DNA from: Hemibagrus wyckioides
Lineage: Eukaryota; Chordata; Actinopteri; Siluriformes; Bagridae
NCBI RefSeq assembly: GCF_019097595.1
Contig: NC_080729.1
Location: forward strand, 4,651,417 to 4,715,416
Direction: 5' to 3'
Length of the DNA: 64,000 bases
In this document: piece by piece, positions 1 to 12,330 of the stretch
Layout of the letters: the number at the start of each line of letters is the position of its first letter
Position numbering within the stretch: position 1 is the stretch's first letter
Translations under genes and position numbers: made by a program
The notes under the pieces: generated by a model
The model's input: the letters and a program-made list of their open reading frames with translations, nothing else
Database searches by the model: none
Told to the model about the DNA's origin: nothing

Positions 1-995
1 AGCAATTCCTAATGCTGATATTTCTGATGTTTTGGTGATCTACCCCTGACGATACGGTATTCTTAGATCCTACAAAGCCGCTCTGGATGCATGTGTAAAA
101 AGTAAATGAATCTTTCACAAATCATCAATCATTTCCTCTGGGATTTTCCCTCCCTACGACAGGAGTTAGTTTTCTGCTCAACATCCTTTGTTCATTTTTT
201 ACTTCCCAGTCTGATTACAATACAATCGCAGCTCATTTTACACACACGCTATGCACTTTAGTTCTCTTCATCGCGAATCAAAAACCTCTGATTACTTTCT
301 TCTGCTACTTCCACAAAAGGTATCTCTGTGTCTAGCTGTCTGCTTCATCATTTTTTTTTATACTTTAATCAGATTCCTTTAATTCACTGAATACACTTCC
401 TGTACCATGCAGCTACACTAGAATTCGGTGCATTTCATCTTACCTCTTTGGTATATTAAGCAGTTTCTGCTCTGCAAGTGTGATTGCTCTAAACATATCC
501 TTCCTCTTTGCTTCACTTTTGCCTTTCAGCTGACACACTGACCTTTTCTTACTAATCATTCAGACGGTAGGTCAGAGGTCAAGCCATGACAGCAGTTGAT
601 GGTGGACATTCCTGTAGACCACACACACACACACACACACTTCAGACTTTGAGTAATAGTTGAGACACAGTTTTGTGAAAGTTTATATTTTGCTATGTGG
701 TAAATCTGAAAGTTTTACTAGCAGTTATTTCATGCTAATGTCCAGTACATCCTTTTAGATCTCTCATCATCGTCATGCTTTCTTTGGATTTGTTTCAGTA
801 AACACTGAAACTCTGAGAATGGCATTCAATAATAAAATAAAATAATAATAAAAATAAATTAAAAAAAATATATTTTTATATATAGTATATTCAATACTGA
901 TATACACTTATACATCTATTGCTTCCCGTTATATTTTTTATTTTATTAAACATGTTTGTTTTTTTGTTGGTGTCTCTGTCCAATTTAGCTCCATT
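1..995. other. Intergenic, no gene seen
   Basis: AT-rich sequence with a short CA array at 620-640 and an AT-rich patch at 825-890. No convincing coding frame or repeat family was recognised. Confidence 0.6.
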
Positions 996-1518
996 GAGTT
1001 ATTATCATACCTTGTCGGGAGTTCTGTGTGATAGGAAAATATCAGCGAGAATCAAGGGGATGGTGTACAAGACGGTGGTGAGTCCGGCCATGCTGTATGG
1101 TTTAGAGGCGGTGTCACTGAGGAAGAGACAGGAGTCAGAGCTGGAGGTAGCGGAGCTGAAGATGTTGAGGTTCTCTTTGGGAGTGACCCGGTTGGACAGG
1201 ATTAGGAACGAGTACATCAGAGGGACAGCTCATGTTGGACGAAGTTAGGGAGGACAGATTAAGATGGTTTGGACATGTTCAGAGTGAGTATATGGGTAGG
1301 AGAATGTTGGACATGGAGCTGCCAGGCAGGAGGCAAAGAGGAAGGCCAAAGAGGAGGTATATGGATGTAAAATATGAGGATATGAAGCTAGCGGGTGTGA
1401 GTGTTGAGGATGCAGAAGATAGGGATAGGTGGAGAGAGATGATTCGCTGTGGTGACCCCTGAAGGGAAAAGCTGAAAGAAGAAGAAGAAGAGGAAGAAGA
1501 GGAGTTATTATCATACCT
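996..1518 (+). mobile_element. 5'-truncated non-LTR retrotransposon (LINE) insertion with 17-bp target site duplication
   Basis: The 17-mer GAGTTATTATCATACCT occurs at 996-1012 and 1502-1518 and brackets about 489 bp. The insert encodes the C-terminal end of a LINE reverse-transcriptase polyprotein: LYGLEAV, ELKMLRFSLGVTRLDRIRNE in one frame, then LRWFGHV, GRRQRGRPKRRYMD and DRDRWREMIRCGDP in another. A small deletion around 1238-1248 shifts the frame between the two. The 3' end is a purine-rich GAA tail rather than poly(A). The clade (RTE-, L1/Tx1- or other) cannot be named with confidence. Confidence 0.85.
1013..1462 (+). pseudogene. LINE reverse transcriptase C-terminal fragment, frameshifted
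   Basis: Two overlapping frames (to 1248 and from 1232) together cover the last roughly 140 residues of a LINE polyprotein, downstream of the catalytic RT motifs, which are absent. The sequence passes from IRGTAHVGR to VREDRLRWFGHV with several residues missing, which produces the frameshift. Non-functional. Confidence 0.8.
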
Positions 1519-2631
1519 AGTGGTCATACACAGGAACTGCAACAAGCTCTAATAGCGGAGAATCTCCCTGCCCCATGCTCACGCTATGAACAAAACCATT
1601 AAATACAGGGTTGCCAGATTGGGCTGTTTTACAAATAATCTGTGGATCCTATAATATTCTTTTATATAATAAGTAATTTGTATTAAATATAATACATTTC
1701 TGCAAACAAAGGCAAAGTCTAAGTGTCAATGATGTACAGAAGCATTTCAAGTGCAAATTTGGAGAAGGAAGGAGGAATTTTGGAGGGATAGGGTTTGTAC
1801 AATTAAACCTTTTATGATAGGTTCTGTGGTTTTACAATGGAATTTTTTTCATTTAATTATATTCTATATATTTATATATAATATTACATTAAAGTAATCA
1901 AAATTCATATCATTCTCATGTACCTGCTATATGGATTATAAATGATTCAACAGTAGGTTTACATTCCACTATGAAGCTTTCAATGAAACGTGAGCTTGAA
2001 AAATACAAGGCATAATAAGTCCTGATCTTTCGGCACACAGCCTGTGACTCATTCTCACTGCAAGTAGCTGTGGTAAAAGACAGGAAGGAAGATGAGAAAA
2101 AATGAGAAGTGGTCAGTCGATGTGAAGTTGCCACCCTTTTTTTGTAGAGTGAAAAAATTATTCTTAAAATGGGACACATTTATATATTTGTATAACTTTC
2201 TCTCTCTATCAACCTCAGAACTGAGCTAATGGTCCAAATTTGCAGACTAGTGATTTCATGAAGTCTGAATTGGAACCTAATATAAAGAGGGAATATAGAA
2301 AGTTTGAGCCATAAAGCCTATTTGTTACGGTTATTTCCTATCTGATTATATTTGCATTGAACAGATAATAAGAATAAGAACAGGAAGTGCCCTCATGTTG
2401 TTAGTTTTTCTTAGAAAGACTCCCAAGGCCCCGGTTTGAGACTAGAGTTGTGCATGGGGCTGGGATCCGGTGGGATGCAAATAAAAAGCCCCACAATAAG
2501 GAGCTTTTCTTATTTATATGCAGGCAAGAGATCAGATAAGAAGCTTGTGGAATAAAGAAAGACCATATATGTCAATATTTTGTTCATCCTTAGTAACTGC
2601 CTGCATGGTTATGCCTACAGGCTTTTAGCAT

Positions 2632-2682
<51 letters not shown>

Positions 2683-2773
2683 TATTGTGAACCAGAAAAT
2701 GTTGTGTACATGGATAAATAAAAATATTACCTGCATTTTAAAGAAAAAGTCAATTGCATATCTCAAATAAATA

Positions 2774-2849
<76 letters not shown>

Positions 2850-3984
2850 ACTAATTAATTAATTAATTTTTTAACATTTTTTAAATTTAGGCCACACCCA
2901 CTTTGAAGTCTTTGAACTGAAAAAGATTTATTAACTGAATAAAAGTAGTGCAAAAGGTCTCTGTATATTTATATTCTGAAAGGATTTCGATACGCCTGTT
3001 TTAAATCCCCCGACCCTCGAAACACAATTGTCCCTTTGTTAGCATTAATACATGTCTGCATTTATGATTTTAAATAAAAGCCTGACAGCATAAACACTGA
3101 GAAACACCAGTCTCCTGTCATACATCTTACAAAAGATGCTGTGGTCCAGCAGTCTGGAAAGCACACATATCCTGCGATTGTAAGAGGAGCCAAGAGTAAA
3201 GTGAGGTCATCAAAACGGCAAACCGCATCACATACTGTACCCAGAGTAAAGCTTCATTCTTATGGAATTTTTGTTTTTGACAGTGCACTGATGTTGCAAA
3301 AAAATGCCAGATGTTTAATAAAAAGTCAAGTCAAGCATAAAAATCACACTCGACAGACCGACTCAAGAAAAAGAGGAAAAAAGAGCTACAGCTCTTTCAT
3401 CGGTTCCTCTGGGATTTCAATGAGGTTTTTATTTATATTATTTTATTTTATTTCTTTGGAATTGTTGCGGCCAAAAAATTTTGACTTTATTTCTGAATTT
3501 GTCATGCAACTCGCAGAGATTTTCTCCTTTCTCATCTGACTGATCTCATGCTTAAAAAAGAATTATAATATTCTATCTATCTTCAATTATATTTCTATAC
3601 ATTTGCACAGTTTCTATAGATCTCTACAGATTTGTTCAGTAATATTTTTTTAATTTGATTTTAAGTAAAAATGCATTAGAGATGAAAAATACTGCTTGAG
3701 ATATTTGAAGGCAACACAATAATGATTCACAAAATTCTAATCTGAAGCACATTCCACGTTACCTTCAGACCTGCCAGAGGAAGGAGATCATTCTTCATAT
3801 AAAAAAAATAATCATAAAATCAGCACAGGACTTTCCATCATAGAGAAAAATATTTATCAAGGCAACTGACAGGAATGAGTACAATCACACAGCATATGCT
3901 TTATCAGTTTCGGTTAATAGCTTTTCCACAGTTGCAGATGATTAAAGGCTGACTGTTAACAGATTAAAACAAATTCAAGCCATG
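1519..3984. other. Intergenic, microsatellites only
   Basis: Apart from the TTTA and GATA arrays at 2626-2848 I see no gene. The open frame at 3141-3539 lacks splice signals, domains and recognisable sequence. Confidence 0.55.
2626..2848. repeat. Microsatellites: TTTA array then GATA array
   Basis: A long perfect TTTA array (about 2631-2684) and a GATA array of about 18 units (about 2774-2848), about 90 bp apart. Perfect arrays of this length are likely polymorphic. Confidence 0.95.
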
Positions 3985-4170
3985 TCAGTAAAATAGTAGT
4001 AATATTTTAGAAATGAAAGCCAGATGCAGATGGATGCGTTGTTTATTTAGGAATTTCCTGATAATAAATCAGTAAATGTCAATAACTGGGGTAAGACTGG
4101 GCTGAGTTGACAGGAAACTCAAATAAACCAGTCTTTACAGCAAATAAACATCTCAGAAAGCACAACAATT
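3985..4170 (+). repeat. Diverged duplicated non-coding segment, copy 1
   Basis: Shares with 4964-5170, in the same order, the words GAATTTCCTGATAATAAATC, GCAGATGG, AATAAACCA and GGAAGCACA-like sequence. About 1 kb separates the copies. The repeat family is not recognised. Confidence 0.6.
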
Positions 4171-4963
4171 TGACGAGTCAAATGATTAGATTTAAATTAG
4201 ACATGGTTATGGTTCCTATGTGCTGTGTTGTCAATGGGTCAGATGATAAAGTGCAAATATTTGTTTCTCAGAAGCTGAGAATACACAGGAACTTTGCAAA
4301 CAAAGTACGTTTGTTTCTTTATTCACGTTTATGATGCAATTATAATGCTTCCCTGTTGATTTGCTGCCTCAGTTTACCTCAGAATTTGTGCTGAGGTACA
4401 AGAAAGGAGCATCATTTATGTCAAAAGCTCAACCGGTACACAGGACTTCGCCTGGAAAACTGTTCATTGACTGTATTGTGAAATAAATGGCATCACTAGT
4501 GTTCCATATGCACATGAAGTTGAACCCGTGATTCAGGAAAACAAAACACTTAGTTTGAGTAAAAATTCCAAAAGCTCTGCATAAAATCGATTTCGACATT
4601 AACCATTATGATGTAAAGGGTTTTCCGTTTTGATTCTGGCCGGCTGAAGTAAGACATTTAGAAAGATCTTTCCCATGTTGCAAAAGTCTTGTCTTGGGCT
4701 ATGAGGCATGTTGCACTAGTTAAAGGCCAAACGAAAACCATTATCAGGTCAAGAAGAATCGGCTTCTTGCTGGCCAAATGTCTTCCTCGCTCAGAAGCCT
4801 GGCCAAATTGTTTTTTAAAGCAGCCATTAAATCGCCTTCTGATCCTAGACCAGTTTCTTCGAGACCAGACTTCAGTTCTCAGTCCCACTCTCCCACAGCC
4901 TGAAATTTCCCCTACTGATAACAAACCTGATCCAAGCTAATTATTATGTGAGTTAATTGAGTT

Positions 4964-5170
4964 TGAAATGAAGTGAAAGTCAGAAGCAGATGGGTGCATG
5001 TGCGTATTGATTACTCAGGAATTTCCTGATAATAAATCAAATTAAACATCTATAGCTGGAGTGAGACCGGTGTGAGCCGAAAGGAAGTCCATAGCAACTC
5101 GGATAAACCACTGGTTACAAACATGGTGAGCAGAAAAGCATTACAGGAAGCACAAAACGCACTCTTTGAG
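4964..5170 (+). repeat. Diverged duplicated non-coding segment, copy 2
   Basis: Second copy of the segment at 3985-4170 (GAAGCAGATGGGTGCATG, GGAATTTCCTGATAATAAAT, GGATAAACCA, GGAAGCACAAAACGC). It is diverged by many substitutions and small indels. Confidence 0.6.
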
Positions 5171-5358
5171 GATCAAACAATAGGATTAACAACTGGATTG
5201 GTTCAACTGATTATTAAGGTTTTAATCAGTTTGGCCAGATCAAGAAAAAAGTTGATTGCTTTAAGAAACAGGTTCTGACTATTTACTACAAATGTTTTTC
5301 TTTTTTTAGTCTAGTAAAAAGTTTTATTTATATATTGATTGATTGATTGATTTTTTTT

Positions 5359-5505
5359 GTTTGTTTGTTTATGCTGAAGGGGTTCAGTGTACAGATAACA
5401 TGCAAAAATTTCCTATTTATTTTTTTTTTATTTGTTTGTTTGTTTGTTTGTTTATGCTGAAGGGGTTCAGCTTACAAAAAACATGCATAAATTTGCAATT
5501 TATTT
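5359..5505 (+). repeat. Local tandem duplication, about 80-bp unit
   Basis: Two copies of a GTTTGTTTATGCTGAAGGGG TTCAG block, each followed by ...TACA...AACATGCA...AAATTT, at about 5359-5424 and 5440-5505, embedded in TTTG/TTTA arrays. Confidence 0.75.
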
Positions 5506-5559
5506 ATTTATTTATTTATTAGTTTTTTTAGTTAGCTTAAGAAAAAAATAATTCATAAT

Positions 5560-5567
5560 AATAATGA

Positions 5568-5598
<31 letters not shown>

Positions 5599-5622
5599 AA
5601 GAATACAAACTAAAAATAATAT

Positions 5623-5661
<39 letters not shown>

Positions 5662-5715
5662 TTTTTTAATTTATTAATTTATTAATTTTTTAATTTATTA
5701 ATTTATTTTTTTTTT
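5560..5715. repeat. Compound GAA and TTTA microsatellite
   Basis: GAA array at about 5572-5601, TTTA array at about 5620-5662, then TTAAT/TTTAA words to 5715. Confidence 0.9.
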
Positions 5716-5739
5716 AAGAAGTCTCATTTAACATAACTA

Positions 5740-6140
5740 GCCTTTTTTGACCCTCAAGGACTACAGCCATTTTCAACACCCATATTTACCATTTTTCCTA
5801 TTCAGCTGTAATGTTTTGCAGGTCTTGACATGACTAAACTGCTCGGCACTTGGGGCTCGATTCCACTGTTTACTTGGCACTTCAATCTGACAGCGCCTGG
5901 AAGACTCACAAAAAAGCCACTCATAAACATCCCTGTGAGACGCGCAATATCTCATGCTGCTGCTATCGAAGCGACGTCTGCACGCCAGCACAGCTATGCA
6001 GCGTCCTCTAATTTACATGACTTCAGAGAAATCATCAGAGAAAAAACAGATCCCAAAGCCAAGGAGAGCAAATCGGAGCCTCGCAAACTGCAAATACACA
6101 TCGAGAGTATAGTGTGTGTGCAGCACTAGCTGGAAATAAA
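5740..6140. other. High-complexity block of unknown nature
   Basis: Between AT-rich arrays sits a block with balanced composition and several CG dinucleotides (GACGCGCAATATCTCATGCT, GCGACGTCTGCACGCCAGCA). It contains a 99-codon + frame (5830-6129) with no recognisable protein. It might be a conserved non-coding element or a decayed exon. Confidence 0.3.
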
Positions 6141-6617
6141 ACAATTTTTCACTGGCTGAGAAAGACTATGCATTTTATATCATTTGCATAAAATATGTTT
6201 ATAGATCTAACCCTTCGCTCACAATAACAACTAACAACTCACTCGTCTCGCTTGTTTGTTTGTCTCTTGTGGTCATGTGATTGTACGCTGTCTAGCATTT
6301 TTTAAATTCCAAAGCAACAGCTATGAGAATCTATATAAAGCCTCTAAAGTGCACTATACATACGAGTACAAAAATAAACAATGCGCTAATTAGCATGTGC
6401 ACTAGCTTTGTAGGCAAATTAGCAAAACAGACGTTCTTAAGATCTTTACTTAAGATCTTACGATCTCTGCTGCTTCCTTCCTTGTGCTATTTCTCCTCAC
6501 TTTATTTACATTTAATGAAAAGTCATATATGATAAGAGAAGATTACATTAAGGGTTTTGTTCTGAACGGTAAAGTAAAGCAGGAAGTAAAGAACATGATT
6601 GACATCATATCAAATTT

Positions 6618-6770
6618 TTCAAGCCCCAGCACTGCCAAGCTGCCATCGTTGGGCCCTTGTGACTCCATCACGGCTGACCCTGCACTCTGACCCCGACCCT
6701 CCAAGGATGGGATATTTGAAGACAGAATTTCACTGTGCAGTAACGTATGTGACAAATAAAGGCAACTTAA
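6618..6770 (+). mobile_element. SINE copy, type with ...TGTGACAAATAAAGGC tail
   Basis: Contains the shared body (CCAAGCTGCCATCGTTGGGC, then CACTCTGACCCCGACCCTCC, GGGATAT, AATTTCACTGTGC) and ends TGTGACAAATAAAGGC. Related copies occur at about 17.0, 19.2, 40.1 and 59.1 kb. The tRNA-like head is missing. Confidence 0.65.
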
Positions 6771-6789
6771 CTGATCTCAGCTTTTCATT

Positions 6790-6965
6790 ATAAATTAGTG
6801 GTTAAGATGTTGGACTACCGATCAGAAGGTTGTGATTTCGAATCCCAGGTCCACCAAGCTGCCACTGCTGGGCCCTTGAGCAAGGCCCTTAACCCTCAGT
6901 TGTATAAAAAAATTTAGGTAAAATGTAAATCGCTCTGGATAAGGGCGTCTATCAAATGTCAGAAG
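6790..6965 (+). mobile_element. tRNA-derived SINE, tail with CGCTCTGGATAAGGGCGTCT
   Basis: Head GTGGTTAAGATGTTGGAC and GGTTGTGATTTCGAATCCCA resemble RNA polymerase III A and B boxes; the body has GGGCCCTTGAGCAAGGCCCT, and the tail has GTAAATCGCTCTGGATAAGG. A second, more diverged copy is at 53505-53672. The element begins only about 20 bp after the preceding SINE. Confidence 0.75.
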
Positions 6966-7184
6966 CATAAATAGCCTGAAATGCTCTGACCTCTGCTGCT
7001 TTACGCTAAAAGTCTAACCCTTTATGTGTTAATACTAGTTGCCTTGTAAGTCTTAACAACTCATACTAGAGCAGGCTCGTGTTTTCTGCACATTAATATT
7101 ACGCTCCATCTAGAAGCGTCACTTGTAATAAAATCTGTCAAACTGCTGAGCAGCAATGCCATGTGTACCTGGGGAGCCATTATT

Positions 7185-7199
7185 TATTTTAATGTGTGT

Positions 7200-7238
<39 letters not shown>
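7185..7238. repeat. GT microsatellite
   Basis: About 23 GT units with one interruption (TGTATG). Confidence 0.95.
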
Positions 7239-7239
<1 letters not shown>

Positions 7240-8574
7240 ATACTAGGTTGACGTGACAAAAATATTGTAATGAATGAAACCGTACACGTTTTTTTCCCGT
7301 ACACTTTACAACATGTTATGAATCAAATACCTCACGTCGGAGACATGGCCAAAGTTTCCACATCGAAAAAAAATAATGTTTCTTGTATGAAACTAATTCC
7401 AGCGAATCCCCTATTTACTCTGTTTTTTTCTTGGTCAGCGCAAAAGTGTGAGTTGCAACACAGTTCTCATAAGGGAGAATCGGGGTGGGGGGGGGGTTAA
7501 AAACACGGCTATTTATTCTGGCACTGTGGCTCCTCTGTGGCACATTTTTATCATGTTTCTTGGTTTGTGAGCTACGATCTCTGTGGTTTGGACAGAACGT
7601 CTTAGCAGGAAATCTGCTCTGCCTGTTCGTTTTAACTGAATTTTGATTCCTGACAGATATTTTTTTCAGCTGTTGTACTTTGCTGGTGTCAAAAAAAATA
7701 TCTTCTTGCGCTGGAAATGACAAGAATTGACATAAATAATTTACAGATTTCTTTTAACTGTAGCTTGCTCTCTCTCTCTCTCTCTACCTCTCTCTCTCTC
7801 TTTCTGTTTTCTATTTTAAGTCCATTTCTTTAATCTGTCTTTATAGATTAAAGCTGGTTAGTTTGGCAATAAGGCAGTATTAATAATAAATACTGGAGTC
7901 TTATTTGAAGCATAACAGGACATGTGCACATTCCTGCATCAACACCACCAGAGGATTTATTTTATACCATTACACACGTTCTGTTGCATAACATCTCCAG
8001 GCTATTTACTATAAATCTGCCTTCAGAACAAAAACCCTAGATTTCTTCTGTCATCTCTTCTGTTTCTGACATGTGGTTGCTATTTAACGTGAATGTATTT
8101 CTCGACACTAACTGCAAAAAGGGTCATTATTCTCATCGTGCAGTCCACATCCGATGGTGTTCATTGATAGGCTTAAGGTAACAAAACAGGGTTGCTAGGT
8201 GTACAGGACAAACGACACTAACACTGACCTAATGAGCAGTAGAACGTTCCAAAATTTTAATCTTGTCCCAAACAAACCCTGCCTTAAACTAGTGAGTCAT
8301 CGCTACTATCACTAAATATGTGTGGCGGCCTGGGAAAACTCATTGGATGTCGCTAATGTGACTTTAGCCAAAAATGTGTTTTTCTACCCATAACACACTC
8401 TACATGGGCAAATCTGAACATCAGGTTTATATTTGGACCCTGAAAGCAGACGATTATATAAAATATCCTACACACAAAGGTTCTTCACATGAGGTTAAGC
8501 TTCAGGGATGTCCAACTACTTAACTGCCAAAGCAACACCGCTGACTGAAATGTTTAGCCGTTAGCTGTACAACA

Positions 8575-8945
8575 TCTCAGTACCTTGAGCGTTCCTCAAG
8601 GGTTCCTCGATGGTTCTTTTGGATAGTTAAGGACACTGCATCTTTTTGACAAAACAACTTTTCCTAAACTCATAATAGTTTGAGTTCTCCTAGATGGACC
8701 AACCAAAGAATCCTTTAAAGTACTAGATTTAAGCTTATCTTAAACCATGAACAGGTAAATATCATATAAAAATTTCTTCAAAGCTTCATAAAGGTTGGTG
8801 ATTTCAATTTTAATGATTAAGTGTTCTTAGCCTCCTAAAAAGGTTCGTCTTGGAGCCCTTGCTGCAAGAATACACTCTACATAAGATCTTTAAGGGTTCC
8901 TCAAGACGTTCAACTGAAGAACCGTTACAGGAAACATCTGAATTT
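8575..8945. repeat. Probable dispersed repeat rich in GGTTCCTC / AAGAACC words
   Basis: Repeated words such as GCGTTCCTCAAGGGTTCCTC, AGGGTTCCTCAAGACGTTC and TGAAGAACCGTTAC resemble a widespread fish interspersed repeat. Termini are unclear and there is no coding frame. Confidence 0.4.
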
Positions 8946-9650
8946 ATTCTGTCTTACTGATAAGTGATTTGACTGAGATTTGAGGATCTTAAATAAGCAT
9001 GAATTATTTAAAGATCTGGATAGAACATTCTTCATTGTCAGCAATATTTTAATGGATTCTGAATGACCAGAACCGTCCTGGGATTGCAGCCAAGACTTCA
9101 TGAGAAGAGCTAATAATAATAATAATTTCCCATTTTTAAATCGTAACTCTTCTCAACTTTTGACTTCAGTACAGAAATATTTTGCCTGGGGTTGAGTTTC
9201 CAGTTTGCCTGCTAAAAACAATATGTTTATCACTTAAACTTGTTTTTAAAAGCCTCCACATCATCTTTTCCACACATGAACCCAACAGAAATAACTGCTG
9301 TCCAAATGGTGTTTTGACAGAATTTACTCTCTCATCATTCATGAAGGCATCTCATGGGGTTAGTCCCAACAACAGTGTTATCCTAGTGTTCATTTAAAAG
9401 AAGACAGAGGTATAAACTGCACCATGTCAAGGCTTGTAACTCTTTACAGTCCCATCTTAATTATTCAGAAATGCATTTTTATATTTACTCAGTAACTGCA
9501 ATGGGAAACATTTGAGACAGTAACTTGTTACCCTTTTGTTTTTCACAGGAATCATCAATATTAGTATAAATAGCAGGGTCATGGCATGAAATACAGGAAA
9601 CAAGGCTCAGTAATGCAAGTAACAACAGATAACAAGATAAGAGAGAAATA

Positions 9651-10009
9651 CAGTGGAACCATGGCTTTCGTTCTGGAGGTGAGTGTGTATTGTGAAATGA
9701 AGTTTCTCATAAGAAATAAAGTAAATGCTATAATCCGTTCCAGGCGCCCAAAAATATGACCAATACGAACGCCTGAAAATCTTTTGAACACATGCCAAAC
9801 ACAACATTGGTATCATGGGTTCGCTCTTTCCAAACAGCTTTGGCTTTCCACTGATGCTAACAAGTTTTGAACGGCTCCCGGACATGCACTCAACTTAGTC
9901 AATAGTTTGTTTGCCCAAAATGCTTCGTATGTCGATGCAAATTTCTTACAAAATTTCAATTAAGGTGAAAATTCGTAAGGGAGGGCGTCCTTATGTCGAG
10001 GTTCCACTG
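9651..10009. mobile_element. pogo/Tigger-like MITE with TA duplication
   Basis: The 359-bp element starts CAGTGGAACC and ends GGTTCCACTG, with TA on both sides (9649-9650 and 10010-10011). The ends resemble pogo/Tigger-type mariner elements (CAGTGGAACCTCG...). It has no transposase, so it would be non-autonomous. The inverted match beyond the first 10 bp is imperfect. Confidence 0.7.
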
Positions 10010-10269
10010 TATACAAATTAATTCAACTTAGTACAGGTGCCCACATTAGGTAAGAGACAAATGCTGAGATTGAGAGTGCTGTGAGGTAAATGGGGTTTAA
10101 ACAATTTTTACTAAATATAGGAATAGGAATATAAATGAATATATTCACCAAGAGGAAAATTTCTTTTTTCTTTTTTGCTTTTGTTTTATTTAGGCATGAA
10201 TTTTTTTTAATCTAGATATCAAATATTTAAATTTATGTAAATGTATTTATTTTTTTATTTATTTGTTTG

Positions 10270-10277
10270 AAATCTAT

Positions 10278-10331
<54 letters not shown>
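10270..10331. repeat. TTTA microsatellite
   Basis: About 14 perfect TTTA units. Confidence 0.95.
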
Positions 10332-10334
<3 letters not shown>

Positions 10335-12256
10335 TATTCAACACATTATTTACTACTTGGCAGACCTGAGAATGGTGAGTGATGTTACTGAAATCTCAAA
10401 TATTTTTTTTTTTTTTGGATTATTCTCATTACTATGTGAGAGAATCTACAGAGGTAATAAGGACATCTGGTTTAAGATGTTTTTCTAAGCCACTGACACT
10501 ACACAGATGAATACTGAGTAATGCAATACTGAGACTAAACTGACATTGAGCTCTGTGGCATGGAGACTGCTGGCACTGTATCGCTGCCTTGATCTGTAAC
10601 CATGTGGCTCTGCTTCCACTGAGTCTAATGACTGTGTGCTAGCGCCACAATTCCCTGGCTCCAGCCATGAAAACATCAGGAGCTACCCCTGAATCCTGGA
10701 AAAATGTGAACCCCTAAAGACACAACCTGGTATTGATTAGGCACGTCCCTGGTATAAACTTAGATCGTATTGATCTCCATTGAACTTTATTTCAACTGAT
10801 CCGTCTGCAACATATTTACTTTTATACATGAGACAAAGTCAATGTTCAGGCAGCCAACTCGATTTGTAATAAGGTTTCTTGAATGCAAGAGAAAAGCATG
10901 TCAGAGGTGCCTCTGAATCCACATCATAACCGAAAAGAGTCATTAGTATGAGAAATGACCGGGTTCCCCTTGGGTCAGACCACATATTTGAAATTGCATT
11001 AAATGTAAAACAGAAAGAAAAAATTAGACAGGCTAAATAAGATGTTTCTTTATGCACATGTTAGTACTGTATTTGTGGTTTATAATAGAAAGCTCAAAGC
11101 TTCAGTTTGACTAAAATGCAATCCCTGGTTGTGGGCTTCAGACTCCTTTGAAAGAAATTCTACGTATGCATGCGAAATATTTTTACCAAAAGCCGTCCCA
11201 CTGCTCTGCAAACAAAGACTCAATTCCCATTGTGGCTGCAAGAGGAACTTCAATAAGACTAAGCGATTTTTCTCAGAATGTTATGAATAATCCCGGATCA
11301 TTTTATCCAAAGGCCAAAAAATTAAATGTGTGTCTGTTTTGTACTGTCAGTGTTTAGTATTTAATTGCTTTGTCATGTTTCACTCCACAGTGGTGGTTAA
11401 TATGAAGCTCATATGAAAAGAGACACTCGGGATTTGTAGTGTTTTATAAGTATTTCTGTTTTTTATCTAGCTTACTAGTGGGAATATATTCATAGAAAAG
11501 TTCCAAAGGAACAAAAACGGCGAGTTCTTTATTTCAAAAATGTTCAGCGGAAATGTTGATATCAGACCCGTTTCTCCTCTCTGAGACGCCCCAAGTGCTT
11601 GTTCATCTAAAAAGCATCACAAATTTTGAGGTGTTTATCTTCAACCACTAAAATCCGTTTTTAGACACACGTCTAAAACAGGCTCATTTTATATCAGCAA
11701 TTCAATAATTCATTTGTTTATACTGATTGAAAATGTCCCATAAGTCAGTTTCCGCTAGAATAAAACACCAGTATAATGTAAAAAAAGGGTTAAACAGCAT
11801 GGCCGAGAAATACCTTACACACTATTACTCTGTCTAAAATAGCACCACCACTGTCTTGTCCAAATGACCAAATTGAGGTGATTTCTCTTTTAGATCTTTG
11901 TATTTAGACCGTTTTATTCCTATCAAGTGGATTTTGACTCACTCAGACTCCTGTCCCATTAAAACCCTGATATTTACTGCCCAACCTTATGGACCGTACC
12001 ATCACTAACTCACTCAGGATGAGGCCAGAACCATATGTCCTATCCTGAATGCCTACCGTTTCCATTGACTCATTTTTATAGACCCCACATGACACACTCA
12101 TGGTTTGAATCATGAAGTAGATAACTGGCCTGATATACAGTATACAGGATTGTGACCTGCATTTGGTTTGTTCTGGCCATATTTTCTTGTATAAAAAAAA
12201 GAAAGAAAGACATTTTAACAAGTGATAATATTTTGAATATTACAATAATGAAAATA

Positions 12257-12330
<74 letters not shown>

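Larger units (their letters stand above)
6966..9648. other. Intergenic, no gene seen
   Basis: Contains a GT array (7185-7238), a CT run near 7766-7802 and the probable repeat at 8575-8945. Otherwise unassigned sequence. Confidence 0.5.

Noticed and set aside
6796..6860. tRNA gene
   Set aside because: The A/B-box-like sequence belongs to a SINE head; no intact cloverleaf or terminator follows.
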